From: Telmatactis stephensoni
Lineage: Eukaryota; Cnidaria; Anthozoa; Actiniaria; Isophelliidae
Assembly: GCA_029948255.1 (NCBI GenBank)
Contig: JALIZF010001799.1
Location: forward strand, 62,001 to 126,000
DNA: 64,000 nt
Reading direction: 5' to 3'
Shown: piece after piece, positions 12,401 through 23,262 of the stretch
How the letters are laid out: every line of letters starts with the position of its first letter
How positions within the stretch are numbered: position 1 is the first letter of the stretch
Notes under the pieces: model-generated
Database searches by the model: none
What the model was told of the DNA's origin: nothing
Seen by the model: only the letters and a program-made list of their open reading frames with translations
Made by a program: the position numbers and the translations under genes

Positions 12401-14488
12401 GCTAAATATAATCCTGTCTGTATATTGAAACAAAAGCATCAACTTGGTTTGTTTAAAAAGAAATACTTCAAAAAAGAGTCTCAAAATGTAAAATAATCAC
12501 ATTGTCTCTGGCTTGAGCATCTTCTAGATCCTGTGTTTTGCCATCTCATAAAGTCTCATCCGACCATTCACCACCCCTGCTTATTCTGTGCACTGTATTC
12601 ATTTTATTAAAGGGTCTTTTTAAACAAAAAATGGGGGTGATATGATAAAATGCTTATTGACTGAGTGAGATCAGGCCAGATAGGAAAGTATATGATATCT
12701 AAATCACTACTGTGTATCAAATCATTTGCCATAGGCAATTAGTTGTTTAAATGATAAATATGTATGATTGATAATTTCCAAAATTTCAAACAAACTTCAG
12801 CACCAACTTAGGCAAAAGTTATGTGAAATGCAGTGTCTGTAAGATATCATCCATAACTTTACAAAATAACATACCAGTAGGATCAGATTGTTTTGCAGTG
12901 GGCTCATCCAGGACAAGAAGACCAAATGTCTCTGGTTTTCCATCAGGTCTAGTAACCTAAACCATGAATTTTACACCAAGTTAAAAATTAATATGATGTC
13001 AATGATGATTGATTCATTCTTGAGAACCAGAGAAAAAGGGGAGGAGAGGGAGGAATGGGAAGGAAGAGAAAGGAAGGGAAGGAAAGAGAAGGGGAGGGAA
13101 GGGAAAAGAAGGGAAGGGAAAAGAGGGGAAGGGAAGAGAAGGGAAAAGGATACCCTGAGTACTCCACCTAATAATTAAATTATAATGAGGTCAATCAGAT
13201 CTTGGTTTAGTTTGGGTTTTAGAAATGGTTTGAGTAGATCAAATACTTGGGGCATCCCATTTGCCCTTTCCTACCCTTCCCCTTTCTTCACAAAGAATAC
13301 ACAGTGACTATATACCTTGAGAAATGCATCAATATCTCCAACAGCAGGAATGAAATCAGGTATAAATGGTTTGAGTTTGTGTTCTAGATCAATAGTCTGA
13401 GGGGTGTAGCGTGTAATGTATTCAAAAAGTTCTTTGATTTCTTGGCTTACTGGAAGGTGATCATAGTCTGTTGGGTCATAAGCCCTGGAAGATGAATAAT
13501 ACCAATGTTAAAAATAAAAGTTTAATATTGTATTTAGAAGAAAGAATACAGTTCAGAGCGAGAAATCATCTATAAAGTAAGTCATAGGTACACTGTAGTT
13601 TTTGTGGTGACCTCTGAAATTGTACATATAAGTACAAAGTCTTGTCTTTGACTTACCCTTCAACAGCTGGGCCATGATTGTCATCATCGTCATCATCATC
13701 ATCTGAGCTATCACTCTGGTCATCTCCTTCATCGTCGTCATCATCATCATCATCTAATCCTTGTCCTGCTTTGGGTCTACCTAGATTTCCCTGGGGTTGG
13801 TCACCACCACCTCCAGCTGCTTGAGTGTAGCCTACAGGATCCTTTATGAGGAAAAAATCATTATTATACATAAAGGTTCGTCTTTCCCCTTTGAACAAGG
13901 ATAGTTCTTTGGGGAGGGTGAACTGAATACTCGACTACCATTTATGAACTTCATAGAGCTACATTTCTAATATTTTTCCTGTACCTTCTTCTCTACCAAG
14001 TTGTCATGTTCAAATTCGTCACCACTTTGATCAGTCATAGACATGGATAAACGGCCAGGAGCGTTCGCCCGGCTTCCACCAGGTCTAGGGCTTGGAGTAA
14101 ATGTACTTGCAACTTCTTCGTCGTCGTTTACTTCCACAGTTTCGTCATAATGTTGGTTGACTACGAGATTTGTCTGGCAAGTAAATAATAAATTCATATA
14201 AGCGACACTTCTATTAGCTATGGACAATTTCTGGTGGGAGAGATGTTGCAAAAAGCAGCCTTGGATACGAGATTTCTACACCTACTTTTGGTATCCAAGG
14301 GCATTTGGTGAGAAAAGTATGACAGTTTTGGGCCGATTTGATAAGTTTTTGACGCTTCAAGTGAGAAAAAATGCAAGGAAAATAGATGTTTTATCTTGTC
14401 TTCTGGCTCTTGGGTGTGATAAACGGCAGAATAAAGAGTATTTGGATCAAATAAATACCTTATTTCGATCGTCCTCAAAGTCAGCCAT
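9420..14488 (-). CDS. IFT46: Intraflagellar transport protein 46
   Basis: IFT-B core subunit, needed for ciliary assembly and import of outer-arm dynein. Eleven exons in phase: 14459-14488, 13985-14173, 13657-13841, 13316-13484, 12875-12956, 11906-11958, 11687-11754, 11234-11278, 10971-11098, 10138-10223 and 9420-9488, giving 367 aa (human 304). The N-terminal third is disordered and acidic, with two poly-Asp runs in exon 3. The conserved C-terminal domain starts at AYDPTDYDHLPVS and includes HKLKPFIPDFIPAVGDIDAF, DGKPETFGLLVLDEP, NPKAIDTWIDSI, MQEWPPEFEDLL and HVLFTLFSEFKNSQHF, all close to vertebrate IFT46. Start codon context MADFEDD is the only in-frame ATG near the first exon. It is longer than human because of the acidic leader. 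It is tail to tail with the DRC12-like gene. Confidence 0.95.
9611..9733. repeat. Fold-back MITE with 7-bp TSD
   Basis: Arms begin AGTAGGTCCTTCATATATGG and close with the exact complement; the loop is an ATA-rich stretch. Direct repeats ACTTTAG at 9604-9610 and 9734-9740 flank it and look like a target duplication. It is in the last IFT46 intron. Confidence 0.75.
13030..13152. repeat. Purine microsatellite (GGGAA-rich)
   Basis: About 120 bp of imperfect GGGAA and GGAAA repeats, almost pure purine on the plus strand, in the IFT46 intron between exons 4 and 5. The open frame across it is low-complexity and not a gene. Confidence 0.8.
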
Positions 14489-15176
14489 CAAAAGTACACA
14501 ACGACAAGCTTACTTCCTGCAAAGAATTATGGGAGAATAGAAATTACCGCTGTACGAAATGATCAAACAGCGCCAAAAACCCGCGAAAATGAAAAATTGC
14601 TCAAATAAACTAAATCTGTAGGAAACATAAGAAAACCATAGAATGTATAACAAAAAGGATCATTATGATTGATTCTAGCTATATCTTCTTCTGAACAAAC
14701 CGGGCTGCCTCTAGTCCGCGGAGACCCCAACCTCGTTCCTGGGAACGGGGTTGCGGAGACCCAGGGCGTCAGCCTGAAGGAGAGGGGAGCGGAGGGGAAA
14801 TTCCCCTCTTTCCTTTCCCCTCTGCTCCCCTCTCCCCTCCCTGACGCCCTGGATCTCCGAGATCGGCTGCCTTTTTACCCCACCAGCAGAAACCGGGCTA
14901 CCTGTGCACCACCTGTCAAACATTGAATAGCCAACAAAATTTCAACTCACTAAAAGAGCTGTCCGAAAAGACAGTTTTAAGAGGTATTTATAAGTAGGTA
15001 TTCGATGCTCAATTGTTGTTTAAAATTTCTATGATTTTGTGACGGTATCTCGCTGGATCACCGACCACAAGCGCGCGCTATTAGTAATTCCCGGCGACAA
15101 TTGTTCACGTCACAGCTCTATATCGTTAATTGTTCAAAATTCAGTTTTAGTCGTTTTCTTCCTATAATACTTTAGC
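14489..15176. other. IFT46 upstream region with a hairpin repeat
   Basis: This gap lies between IFT46 and the secreted-protein gene. Its first 100 bp should hold the IFT46 promoter; no TATA or clear X-box was seen. At about 14758-14858 GACCCAGGGCGTCAGCCTG pairs with CTGACGCCCTGGATCTCC around a GGGGA-rich to CCCCT-rich stem, a MITE-like fold-back. A 70- to 85-codon open frame on each strand reflects this symmetry. Confidence 0.55.
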
Positions 15177-18100
15177 ATGAGAAGAAACCTAATTTTGTCC
15201 ATTTTGCTGATCGGCTTGCTGATTGGATTCTGTCAATCACGTGATTTGCCCCACACCAGAATCTCAAGGTATGGATTAAGTTTTATCAAGAGACCATCCT
15301 TAATACTAAGAGAGCGAAACTCAGTATTGATGTCAGTGCGATGTCAGTTCATGGCAACTAATTATAAAGGCGGTGTTACACGAGACGATTTTTAACGACG
15401 ATTTTCAGCGCAACGGCGTTGCGTTAAAAATCTTTCTCGCGTAACATGACACTTGGAACGATTTTTCTTGCAATTTTCGCTTCGGCAATGCGTTTGCGAG
15501 TTTTTGAATCCAAGTCAGAAACTCGCAACGCAAAATATAGCAAGTTGTTGCAACGTTGCGCGGAAAATCGTCGTTAAAAATCGTCTCGTGTAACACCGCC
15601 TTAAGGCTATTTTTAGTACTTTGCCATTGCGCACACAAGGCTCCTAAACAACCAAAGAAATCAAACGCCGAAAGCAAACGGTCCTGTCCATTCTGTTCTA
15701 CTGTTCCTACTGTTCGAGATTCTGTTCGAGAGCCTTACTCCGCGATGGCGTTGTTACTTAAAACAAGGCGCTGTAATAGCGTTCACTTGGTCTATACAAG
15801 GAAGCCCGAGTAACAAAGCGTGCTTGCAAAGGCCACTTGGGTAATTTTGTACATCTGCATGCTCGGTCTATACGACAGGTAGCCCAGTAATGAACCTATC
15901 TAATAAAGATTTCGAGTTGATAATTACTTCTTATTAACCGAAAGCGCGATTATTATGGAAAAATTCCAGACCGAGGTCTTGACAGTGCGGACCAAGCCCG
16001 CAGGGCTTTAATTGATAAAGGAAGTACAATGTTTTAGTCTCAGCTGAATTTGTATGGGCTTCTTACGCGTAGAATCAACAAACTAACAAGCTTGTATGAA
16101 TTATCCCAATTTTAAAACTGTTCAAAGTATTTAACTTTACTGACGTTTTAAGGTTGGTGCCTACTAATGGGAAGGTATTTTTTTTGGCCAAAAACCACAT
16201 GGGTATCAAAGAACCCATCATAGGGAGCTAGAATCCAAGGAAAAAATTGGGGGTCACCGTGCATATTAATGAGTTACAATGAGTTCTCTGTTTATTTATG
16301 AAATTATTCTTACGGTCACTGAGCTTTGATTGGTTCTCCTATTTCCCCAAGGGTTTGTAACAGTCTATTAGCATCACAATGAAACTTCGCCGAATAGACT
16401 ACCCCGATTAGACATTAAAATTATTAAGTGTCTAGATAGCGCAGCGGTTTAAGGTGATATCTAAAGGTATGGATTAGGGTCCGGATATCGTCTCCCTCCC
16501 TGGCCTTCGGGCCAAGACAACTGTTTTATGTAGCACCGGGATAGCGTGGATGGGGCCGAAATCTTCATCCGTAACGTAAGTCGATTCGATGTCTCAGCTT
16601 CTTTGAATGTCTCGGGAGAATCGTCCCGAACTTCATTTTTAGCTTTTTCCTATTTTTCATTTATCTGGTTATTCTTTCCCCATTTCCGGGGGGTCCAAAT
16701 TATGGATTACAGATTCGAGCCCTGCGTAGGTCGGACTATTTTTCTTTTTTTCCCTTTTTTCCCTTCTTTTTTACTTTCTATTTTCTTTTTCGGTTTCTTA
16801 ATACTTAGATTTTAGCATTTTCTGTCATTTTGGAGTATTTTCAATTGTTTTGCAATCTGTTCTAATATAAATATTGAATTGCATCATTATTAATTTATTC
16901 AAATTGTGTTCTATATATTTTTTTACATTTGATACTAATCTCGCAATCTGATTGGTTGATTAGAGTGACACGATATGTGTCAATCCGCAATAAGAAGACA
17001 GACACACTCGCTGCGCTCGTGATTCCACTTGAGTTTTGAACATTTTATGGCATCAAGAATGTGCCAATTTACAGACAACTCAAAACCATCTTCAATTTGT
17101 TAACTTGAATATGGTACCGATTTTTACTTGGCTGGTTCAGTATCGTAAATGTGTCTCGTGCATGAGAGATTTTAATAGTCTTCTTTGTTTCTAATTTTAA
17201 TAGCAATCTGTCCCGTCATTTCCTGCCAATATAATGTCAATGCCATGTCATTTTAATCTCTTTTGAGTAAATTAAAGGTACATTTTGTACTGTTCTTTTT
17301 ATCGAGCCTCACCTTGTTCTATGAGCGAATTAACGAACGAACGAATGAATGAATGAAAGGATGAATCAACGTCCAACGAATGAATAAATGAGGGAACAAA
17401 CCACAGGCACTCCTGCCTCTGTTTCAGAGAGGGCGTTTTTCACGCTGACGCGCGCTATGAATATTAGTTTAGGTTAACCTCAGTGTGTCATGTGGCAATT
17501 TATTAGAGCGGTTTTCATATGAGTGCATGGGAAACTGACCATTTACGGTCAACTCGAGTATATTAAGGCCTGGGTCAATCACTAATTGTATAAATTTTGG
17601 ATAAAAAATATTTTGAAGACAAAGAACATCTAAATGAACGTTTTTCTTCTATAAGTTACTAAACTCGACGTCCTTAAATTTTTGAGGGTACTTTTAAGAT
17701 GTCACGTGACCTGATGACGTCACAGTGATGAAATATTGTATTGTAAACTTCAAAGCAAAATGCGGTCGTGGGTATAACCCCAGTCTTGAAAGTAACCATG
17801 CTTAACTATGAGCCTTAATGTGCTTCCAAACAAACAACCTGGAAAACCTGACTACAGTTTTTCTTTAGTGAGATAAAGCCCAAAACAGGTCACGTGACTT
17901 TTACATATTTCTTTTAAAAATGGAAAAACTCAACAATGTAAAGTGGATGACAAGTTTTTCGGGCTGTATGTTGTGAAGCACATCCAGGCTCACAGTTAAG
18001 CATGGTTACTTTGAACTCTTTAGTAATACCCGCGACCGCATTTTGCTTTGAAGTTTACAACACAATATTTGATCACTGTGACGTCATCAGGTCACGTGAC

Positions 18101-21100
18101 ATCATAAACGTACCCTCAAAAAATTAAGGACGTCGAGTTTAGTAACTTATCGAGGAAAAAAGTTGATTTAGATGTTATATGTCTTCAAAATAATTTTTAT
18201 CCGAATTTTAAGTAATTAACGATTGACCCAGGCCTTAATATACTCGAGAATGCACGGTACGGTTACGAGAGGAATTTCGAATGTTTTTATAGACATAACG
18301 GTACTGACACGGTCACTCTACGGTATAGTCAGTTTTCACTCATAGGAAAACCACTGTAAGACCACCAAGAGACCATAATACTAGTCGCAAGGCTCGAATT
18401 GAAATGCCGAATTAAAGCAAATGGTGTCGTCCGCGCGCACGTCAAAAATCAAACGTTGCGCAAACGAGACTCATTCCGAAATCATGTATAAACGGCCCCT
18501 AATTTGGCCAACGGAATGATGTACCTGACAAGGTATAAGGAAACACACTTGAAAAACACTGGTTTTAAGCAGGGGAAAATTATTACTAGTAATTTTCCCG
18601 TTTTAAGATGTTAAGAAAGTCACATGCAGTCGTACTATGCGATGCACTATGAACCGCACTATTATGCACTGGAGCAGATTTTGTACGTGTGTGAAAACGG
18701 CCGTAATGCATGGTCACAGAATGTTTTTATATAGCCTGCGTTGCTGGCTCTCAAGGGAAGGGGAGAGGAGGGGAGGGGAGAGGAGGGGAGGGGAGGGGAG
18801 GGAGGGGAGGGGAGGGAGAAGGAGGAATCGAGGAGAGTCCCTCTCCCCTTTCCCCTCCTTCATCCTCCCCTTCCCTTGAGAGCCGCCAACGCAGGCTAGT
18901 TCTTATACACATCATGGCACTAAAACGGCACAGCGCGTTCCGTTTCACGCTCATACGAAATCTGCTCTATATGCTCAACGCATTATTAAATTGTACATCT
19001 TGCTCTATTTGAATCTTACAACTATTTCAACTTAAATTATTTTCATTTGTTTATTTAAATCTACTTTTCTTTTCGGAGATATAGCGTGTTTGAATAAATA
19101 AATGCTACTTTTCAATTCGAATTTAAATATCGATTAAATAAGTTTAGTCACGGTGATTATGGAACGACTTGGGGATGGCGAGAAAGTGTTACTAGTTGAG
19201 TTTGGGTGGAACGAAAATATGAACTCCGCGAAATATAGGCGATGAGGAATAGGGAAAATGTACAGGGGCACAAGGGACCATACCTAATAATGGGCCCCTG
19301 ACTGAGGTAACTGCCTCAGTTCCTTCTATGCTGGCTGCGACCTTGGAAACTGTTGTATATCCCCTGATTTATGTTATGTGTTTATATTTTATAGAGTCAT
19401 CCGTTCGTTGTCACTACAACGGCAAAGAATACAAACCTGGTGAAAAGTTTGATCATGGGTTGTGCAAGTGTACTAAATATGGAGCTGTGATGTGCGTTTA
19501 ACTGCCATAAAAAAGAACATTCTAATCGACTTCTCTTTTCATCGAAGTGTAATTACAATTGATATTTTCTATCACTTCTCTTTTCATCGAAGTGTAATTA
19601 CAATTGATTTTCTATCACTTATACAGAATACAAAATATTTACAGTTGACCAAGAAGTGGTGTCCACTTACGAGCAAGAGTGGTCCCCTTATGGGTGATAT
19701 AAATGTAGTTTGTAAAAACGGACCGAGGGAGGTGTCCGGTTGTCGATTGTCATGACAGCCTTCCTTCTAACAGGGAGTGTTGTCCTACATCCATAAGGTG
19801 TTAAGAAGTCTTTCAATTCCATTAAGTCTCCCTGGCGTGCCCGTGGGAATCTAGACATTTTGAAAGAGAGGGGCACAATCGAGTTTTGGGGAATGGGTTA
19901 TTTATGGCGCGCGCGCTCAAAAAAGTAATTTTAGAATGACTTTTACGCAGTCTATATCGTTCGCGTAAGAATGGTTGTTTTTCCTTCTAAAATAATTTTT
20001 CTGAAAAACCAACCAACCAACCAAACAAACAAACAAACAAAAAAAAACAACAACAACAAAGGATCCAACTGAATGGAGGGGGCTGCCTCGGCGGCTGCGA
20101 AGCCTTATGACGTTTCATTCCTACTTCCTAAATTCTTGTCGAATGAATTTTGCAATTGTTTGACTTCGTGACAAACTACCCCGTACATTCCAACCAATGC
20201 GGTTTCTGTTGACAAATATGGGTTGGACAAATATGGATTTTCAATACGCGTCCCCTCGATCAGTTAGCGACTCTGCCGACTCTGCCACAGAAATGATAAG
20301 GTAAAAAAAGCAGACGCTGCGGATTGTTCATATACTGAGAGAGGAAACAACTGATGATACTAGCTGGAATGGTTTTCATTTAATAGTCCGTGAAACAAAG
20401 AATTAGCGCGAAGTAGCGCTAAGCTATACTGTATTTGACGAGTTTATGAAAACCACTCTTTTACAAAGCGTACCTTTAGACCCGTGCATACGAGCTTTTT
20501 CTGCAACAAAGCGCATGCACATCAGAGTTCCAACGACGTATGCGCGCAACAGTTGCAGTTTTAGGATCGAGTACTACTACTGCAACTTTTTCAGAAACAT
20601 TTGCAAGGGTGGACACACGTGGCAACCGTGTTGCGCGCAATGTTACAGAAAACCTAGGTGCATCGTTTGTCTGGCCCATAGAGCAGATTTCGTATGACTG
20701 TGAAAACGGCACTGCACAGTCACGGCACGGTTACGACAGAAATTTGGAATGTTTTCATAGACATCACGGGACTGACACGGCCACGGCATGGCGCGGTCCG
20801 TTTCACACTCATACGAAATCCGTACTAGTGATATCTCCACAATACGCTCAATTTTCAAACAGACTTCAACAAAATACATCAAAATCACAATCATACGGTG
20901 TATCGGCTATTGTATGGAATGCTTTTAATCAATTCATTTGTATAACGCTTTAACAAGCTAATATTCGTCCATAATTGAAGCATCTATGCATCACTCTAAT
21001 ATACATTTTATTGTCATACTCAGACCCCTCGTAATTGACTCGCCAAAAATCGAACTCTCCGTTTGAAAACCGCCAAGAGGCCTGGGTACAGTGTCATTAA

Positions 21101-23051
21101 ACAATGCTTAAGTCACGTGATTCGCCCCAGTCTACTCAGCCGACTTGCAGCTTGAGTAGAGAAGTAGTTTTAGCCACTCTTTGGCTGACCTTCGTTGAAG
21201 CACTTCTGCCTCACAGAGGAACATCTGCCCGACACAGACGGGTCAAGTGAGTGCTTCATACATAGGTCAAGCGTTCGATGACCTCTACCACGATTCTAGG
21301 CAATACGACTAAACTATAAAGCATTCTTTACCCTCCCCTCCCATACACGTCTGTTGCACACACTACACATCCCTACCCTCCCGTCCCACATTCGCTTATC
21401 TAGAAGGCTAGGACTATTTAGCTGAAACCAGTCGAACCCCTCCATGACGTCCACCCCAGGGACAAAATGAGTGGTATTGTGGAGAGACGGCAATATAGAG
21501 TAAATGAAATATATGAATCGGGTCGACTAGTGGGGATGGAAAATGCTGACCGTTGGCAAGGTGACCGTTAGTAGAGAGGAGGCCGTCTGTGGAGATACGA
21601 CTGAAACCTATACATCTTTTAAAACTTATACAGCGGATCTTCTTGTAAGTACTTTTGTACTTAAATTTAACTGCACAGTAATACAAGATCAATGTGCACA
21701 CACACCTTTTAACCGCCTTGGGGATGAACGTGGCTACAACAATTTTTTCAGTTTTCGAGAAAACAAACACAAACAAATAAACAAACAAACAAAAAACACA
21801 CACAAAAAATAAACCATCGAAAAACAACAACACCCAAACCAAACCAAACCAAACCAAAACAACAACAGCAACAACAACAACAACAACAAAACAAAAACAA
21901 AACCAAAAAATCAAAACAAATTCCCTTGAGGTTACTTCTTTTAGCGTATGTTTCTAAGGGACAGGGGAAATGACGGTTTTTACCACGACTGACCAAGAAT
22001 ACACAAGAATACTGGTAATTTTAGTGAATACAAAATTTAACGATTTTGAGGAACTCACTAAAATTTGCCAAATTATGTTGTCGCTAAAAAACGTAATCTC
22101 GAGGTATTTCATTGCGACAGTGAAATCGTAAAAGGATTCACATACGTTCTGTCAATGGTCTCAAAAATAAGAATTTTTGAGAAAAAAATTATTAAGAATA
22201 TAAAGCTCTGAAGTGCGTTGAACAGACGCGCAAAGCATCTTGGACAGGCTTTCTCTAAAGATCACACATCACAAGTATAATGAACATGTATGAAGCACGT
22301 AACAATTTGAAAATGATAAATTATCTCTTGAAGTCCGTCCAATTAATTAAACACGTAAGTCGTTATTGTCATACTCGAACTACAATTACCCATACTGGCC
22401 GCGGTGCGAGTCCCCCTGGCAAACGTTTTTAGTCTCGCAATGTGTGACAATGTGTAATGATAAGAGCGTTGCGTGACGCGTTGCGAGGGAAACCTTTGAA
22501 CTCGCTTTTCGTTAAATTAGATGCTGACAATTTATACACAGATATGTCACTCAAGAAAACTATTTAGCGAAATACTCCTCTCTCTATTATAGCAAAACTA
22601 TGGCTAAGCCAATTTTTTACGAAACTTCAGCTATTTATATTACATTATATTAAATTCGCGGTGTGTGTGTGTGCATGCGTATCAGTTTCCAAATCTTCCG
22701 ATTACATTAAAGCTGTTACCAGAGCAACAATCCCATCTGATGTCATCTGTTGACAAACAATTTGATGGCTCCTGTCCAATCAGCAGTGACCAGCACTTCT
22801 GACGTCACGGGCCTGCCGCTTGTGTCTGGGGCTACGATGAGCCAGGGGACTGGGGTGAATGTAGCGACTGTTACAACAGCAGAGTGAGCTGTGAAGTAAA
22901 AATCGAAAAACAATGTACTTGTTGGGCTGCCAAAAGATGTAAAAGAAAATACAATGACGATGATAATGACTATGAGGATGATGGAGATAACAGTGACGAC
23001 AACCTGGATAGCTCAAATGCTTTGACTTCGGCCTTTCGTGTGGGGCCATAA
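15177..23051 (+). CDS. Small secreted VWC-like cysteine-rich protein
   Basis: Proposed three-exon model in phase: 15177-15240, 19395-19495 and 22842-23051, giving 124 aa. Exon 1 is a clear signal peptide (MRRNLILSILLIGLLIGFCQ). Exon 2 reads VRCHYNGKEYKPGEKF and GLCKCTKYGAVMC, the C-x-Y-x-G-x-x-Y-x-x-G-E pattern and CxC of a von Willebrand type C fold. Exon 3 adds GDWGECSDCYNSRVSC and CTCWAAKRCKRK, then an Asp-rich tail ending at TAA 23049-23051. Secretion and disulfide folding follow from this pattern; a function cannot be named. The exon 1 donor (GTGATT) and exon 2 donor (GTTTAA) are weak, and an extra exon may exist in the long introns. The 3' end approaches the 3' part of WDR44 on the other strand. 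Confidence 0.5.
15367..15602. repeat. MITE with AAGGCGGTGTTAC ends
   Basis: Terminal inverted repeats start AAGGCGGTGTTACACGAGAC and are about 45 bp; the other end is its complement. The interior is CG-rich with further inverted segments. It sits in intron 1 of the secreted-protein gene. Confidence 0.8.
16430..16760 (+). repeat. Possible tRNA-derived SINE-like element
   Basis: TAGCGCAGCGG at 16437-16447 matches a pol III A box and GATTCGAGCCC at 16712-16722 matches a B box; a long T-rich tract follows from 16738, as at a pol III terminator or inverted tail. The boxes are about 265 nt apart, too far for one tRNA, so this may be a SINE, a split tRNA relic, or chance. Confidence 0.25.
17504..18358. 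repeat. 150-bp palindromic MITE, copy 2, interrupted
   Basis: Begins TAGAGCGGTTTTCATATGAG and ends with AAAACCACTGTA. The internal CACGGTACGGTTACG block and GAATGTTTTTATAGACAT are shared with the other copies. It is split by the 676-bp palindrome at 17563-18238. Confidence 0.7.
17563..18238. mobile_element. 676-bp palindromic element with TATA TSD
   Basis: Arms of about 250 bp start TTAAGGCCTGGGTCAATC and end with the complement. TATA on both sides (17559-17562 and 18239-18242) may be the target duplication. Each arm carries GTCACGTGACCTGATGACGTCA or its complement (near 17703 and 18075), so both an E-box palindrome and a CRE are present twice. No coding potential was seen. Confidence 0.75.
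18666..18969. repeat. 150-bp palindromic MITE, copy 3, interrupted
   Basis: Left end GGAGCAGATTTTGTACGTGT and right end CATACGAAATCTGCTCTA belong to the same family. It is split by the AGCCTG hairpin at 18732-18898. Confidence 0.7.
18732..18898. repeat. AGCCTG hairpin with G-rich/C-rich stem
   Basis: Ends TAGCCTGCGTTG and complementary CAACGCAGGCTA; GGCTCTCAAGGGAAGG pairs with CCTTCCCTTGAGAGCC. The centre is a run of GGGGA units on one side and CCCCT on the other. Related hairpins occur at 58680-58856 and 61907-62092. Confidence 0.75.
19508..19618. repeat. Two-copy tandem duplication (~52 bp)
   Basis: The unit TTCTCTTTTCATCGAAGTGT plus AATTACAATTGAT is present twice in tandem, in intron 2 of the secreted-protein gene just after exon 2. 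Confidence 0.8.
20679..20827. repeat. 150-bp palindromic MITE, copy 4
   Basis: Best-preserved copy: TAGAGCAGATTTCGTATGAC at the left and CATACGAAATCCGTACTA at the right, with GACTGTGAAAACGGCAC mirrored internally. Open frames on both strands here come from the repeat. Confidence 0.85.
21765..21915. repeat. CAAA/CAACAA low-complexity tract
   Basis: Simple sequence of AAAC, CAAAC and CAA units. It explains the long valine/phenylalanine/cysteine-rich frames read on the minus strand. Confidence 0.9.
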
Positions 23052-23262
23052 AAGGGAAGGTCAGCGACTCAACTTCTGGTTTCGTTAGGGGTTTCAAAAT
23101 CAATGAGGTAGCGGCGATAGGGTAGTGTTTATAAAGGGCAGTAATGCATGGCTTTTCGAAAATCCACGAATTTAAGAAAGAGCGCCTCGTGATTCACAAT
23201 CACCCTGTTTGTAAGAAAGGTCGTTAGTGATGATGATCATGATGATGATGATGATGCTTTAC
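23052..23262. other. Gap between secreted-protein gene and WDR44
   Basis: Short convergent gap. Reading straight from the last WDR44 exon into it gives about six residues (mostly Ser, from an ATG/CAT-repeat) and a stop near 23239. No exon for the last WD blade was recognised on the minus strand here. Confidence 0.4.

Noticed and set aside
14220..14540. 106-codon plus-strand frame opposite IFT46 exon 1
   Set aside because: Antisense to the IFT46 first intron and exon 1; no domain and no support.
18710..19012. 100-codon Gly/Ser-rich frame
   Set aside because: Encoded by the GGGGA/CCCCT hairpin stem; also open on the other strand.
20540..20953. 137-codon plus-strand frame
   Set aside because: Lies on a copy of the palindromic MITE; mirrored frames on both strands show it is a repeat by-product.
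21414..21914. 166-codon minus-strand frame, Val/Phe/Cys-rich
   Set aside because: Reads the CAAA/CAACAA simple tract in reverse; low complexity.
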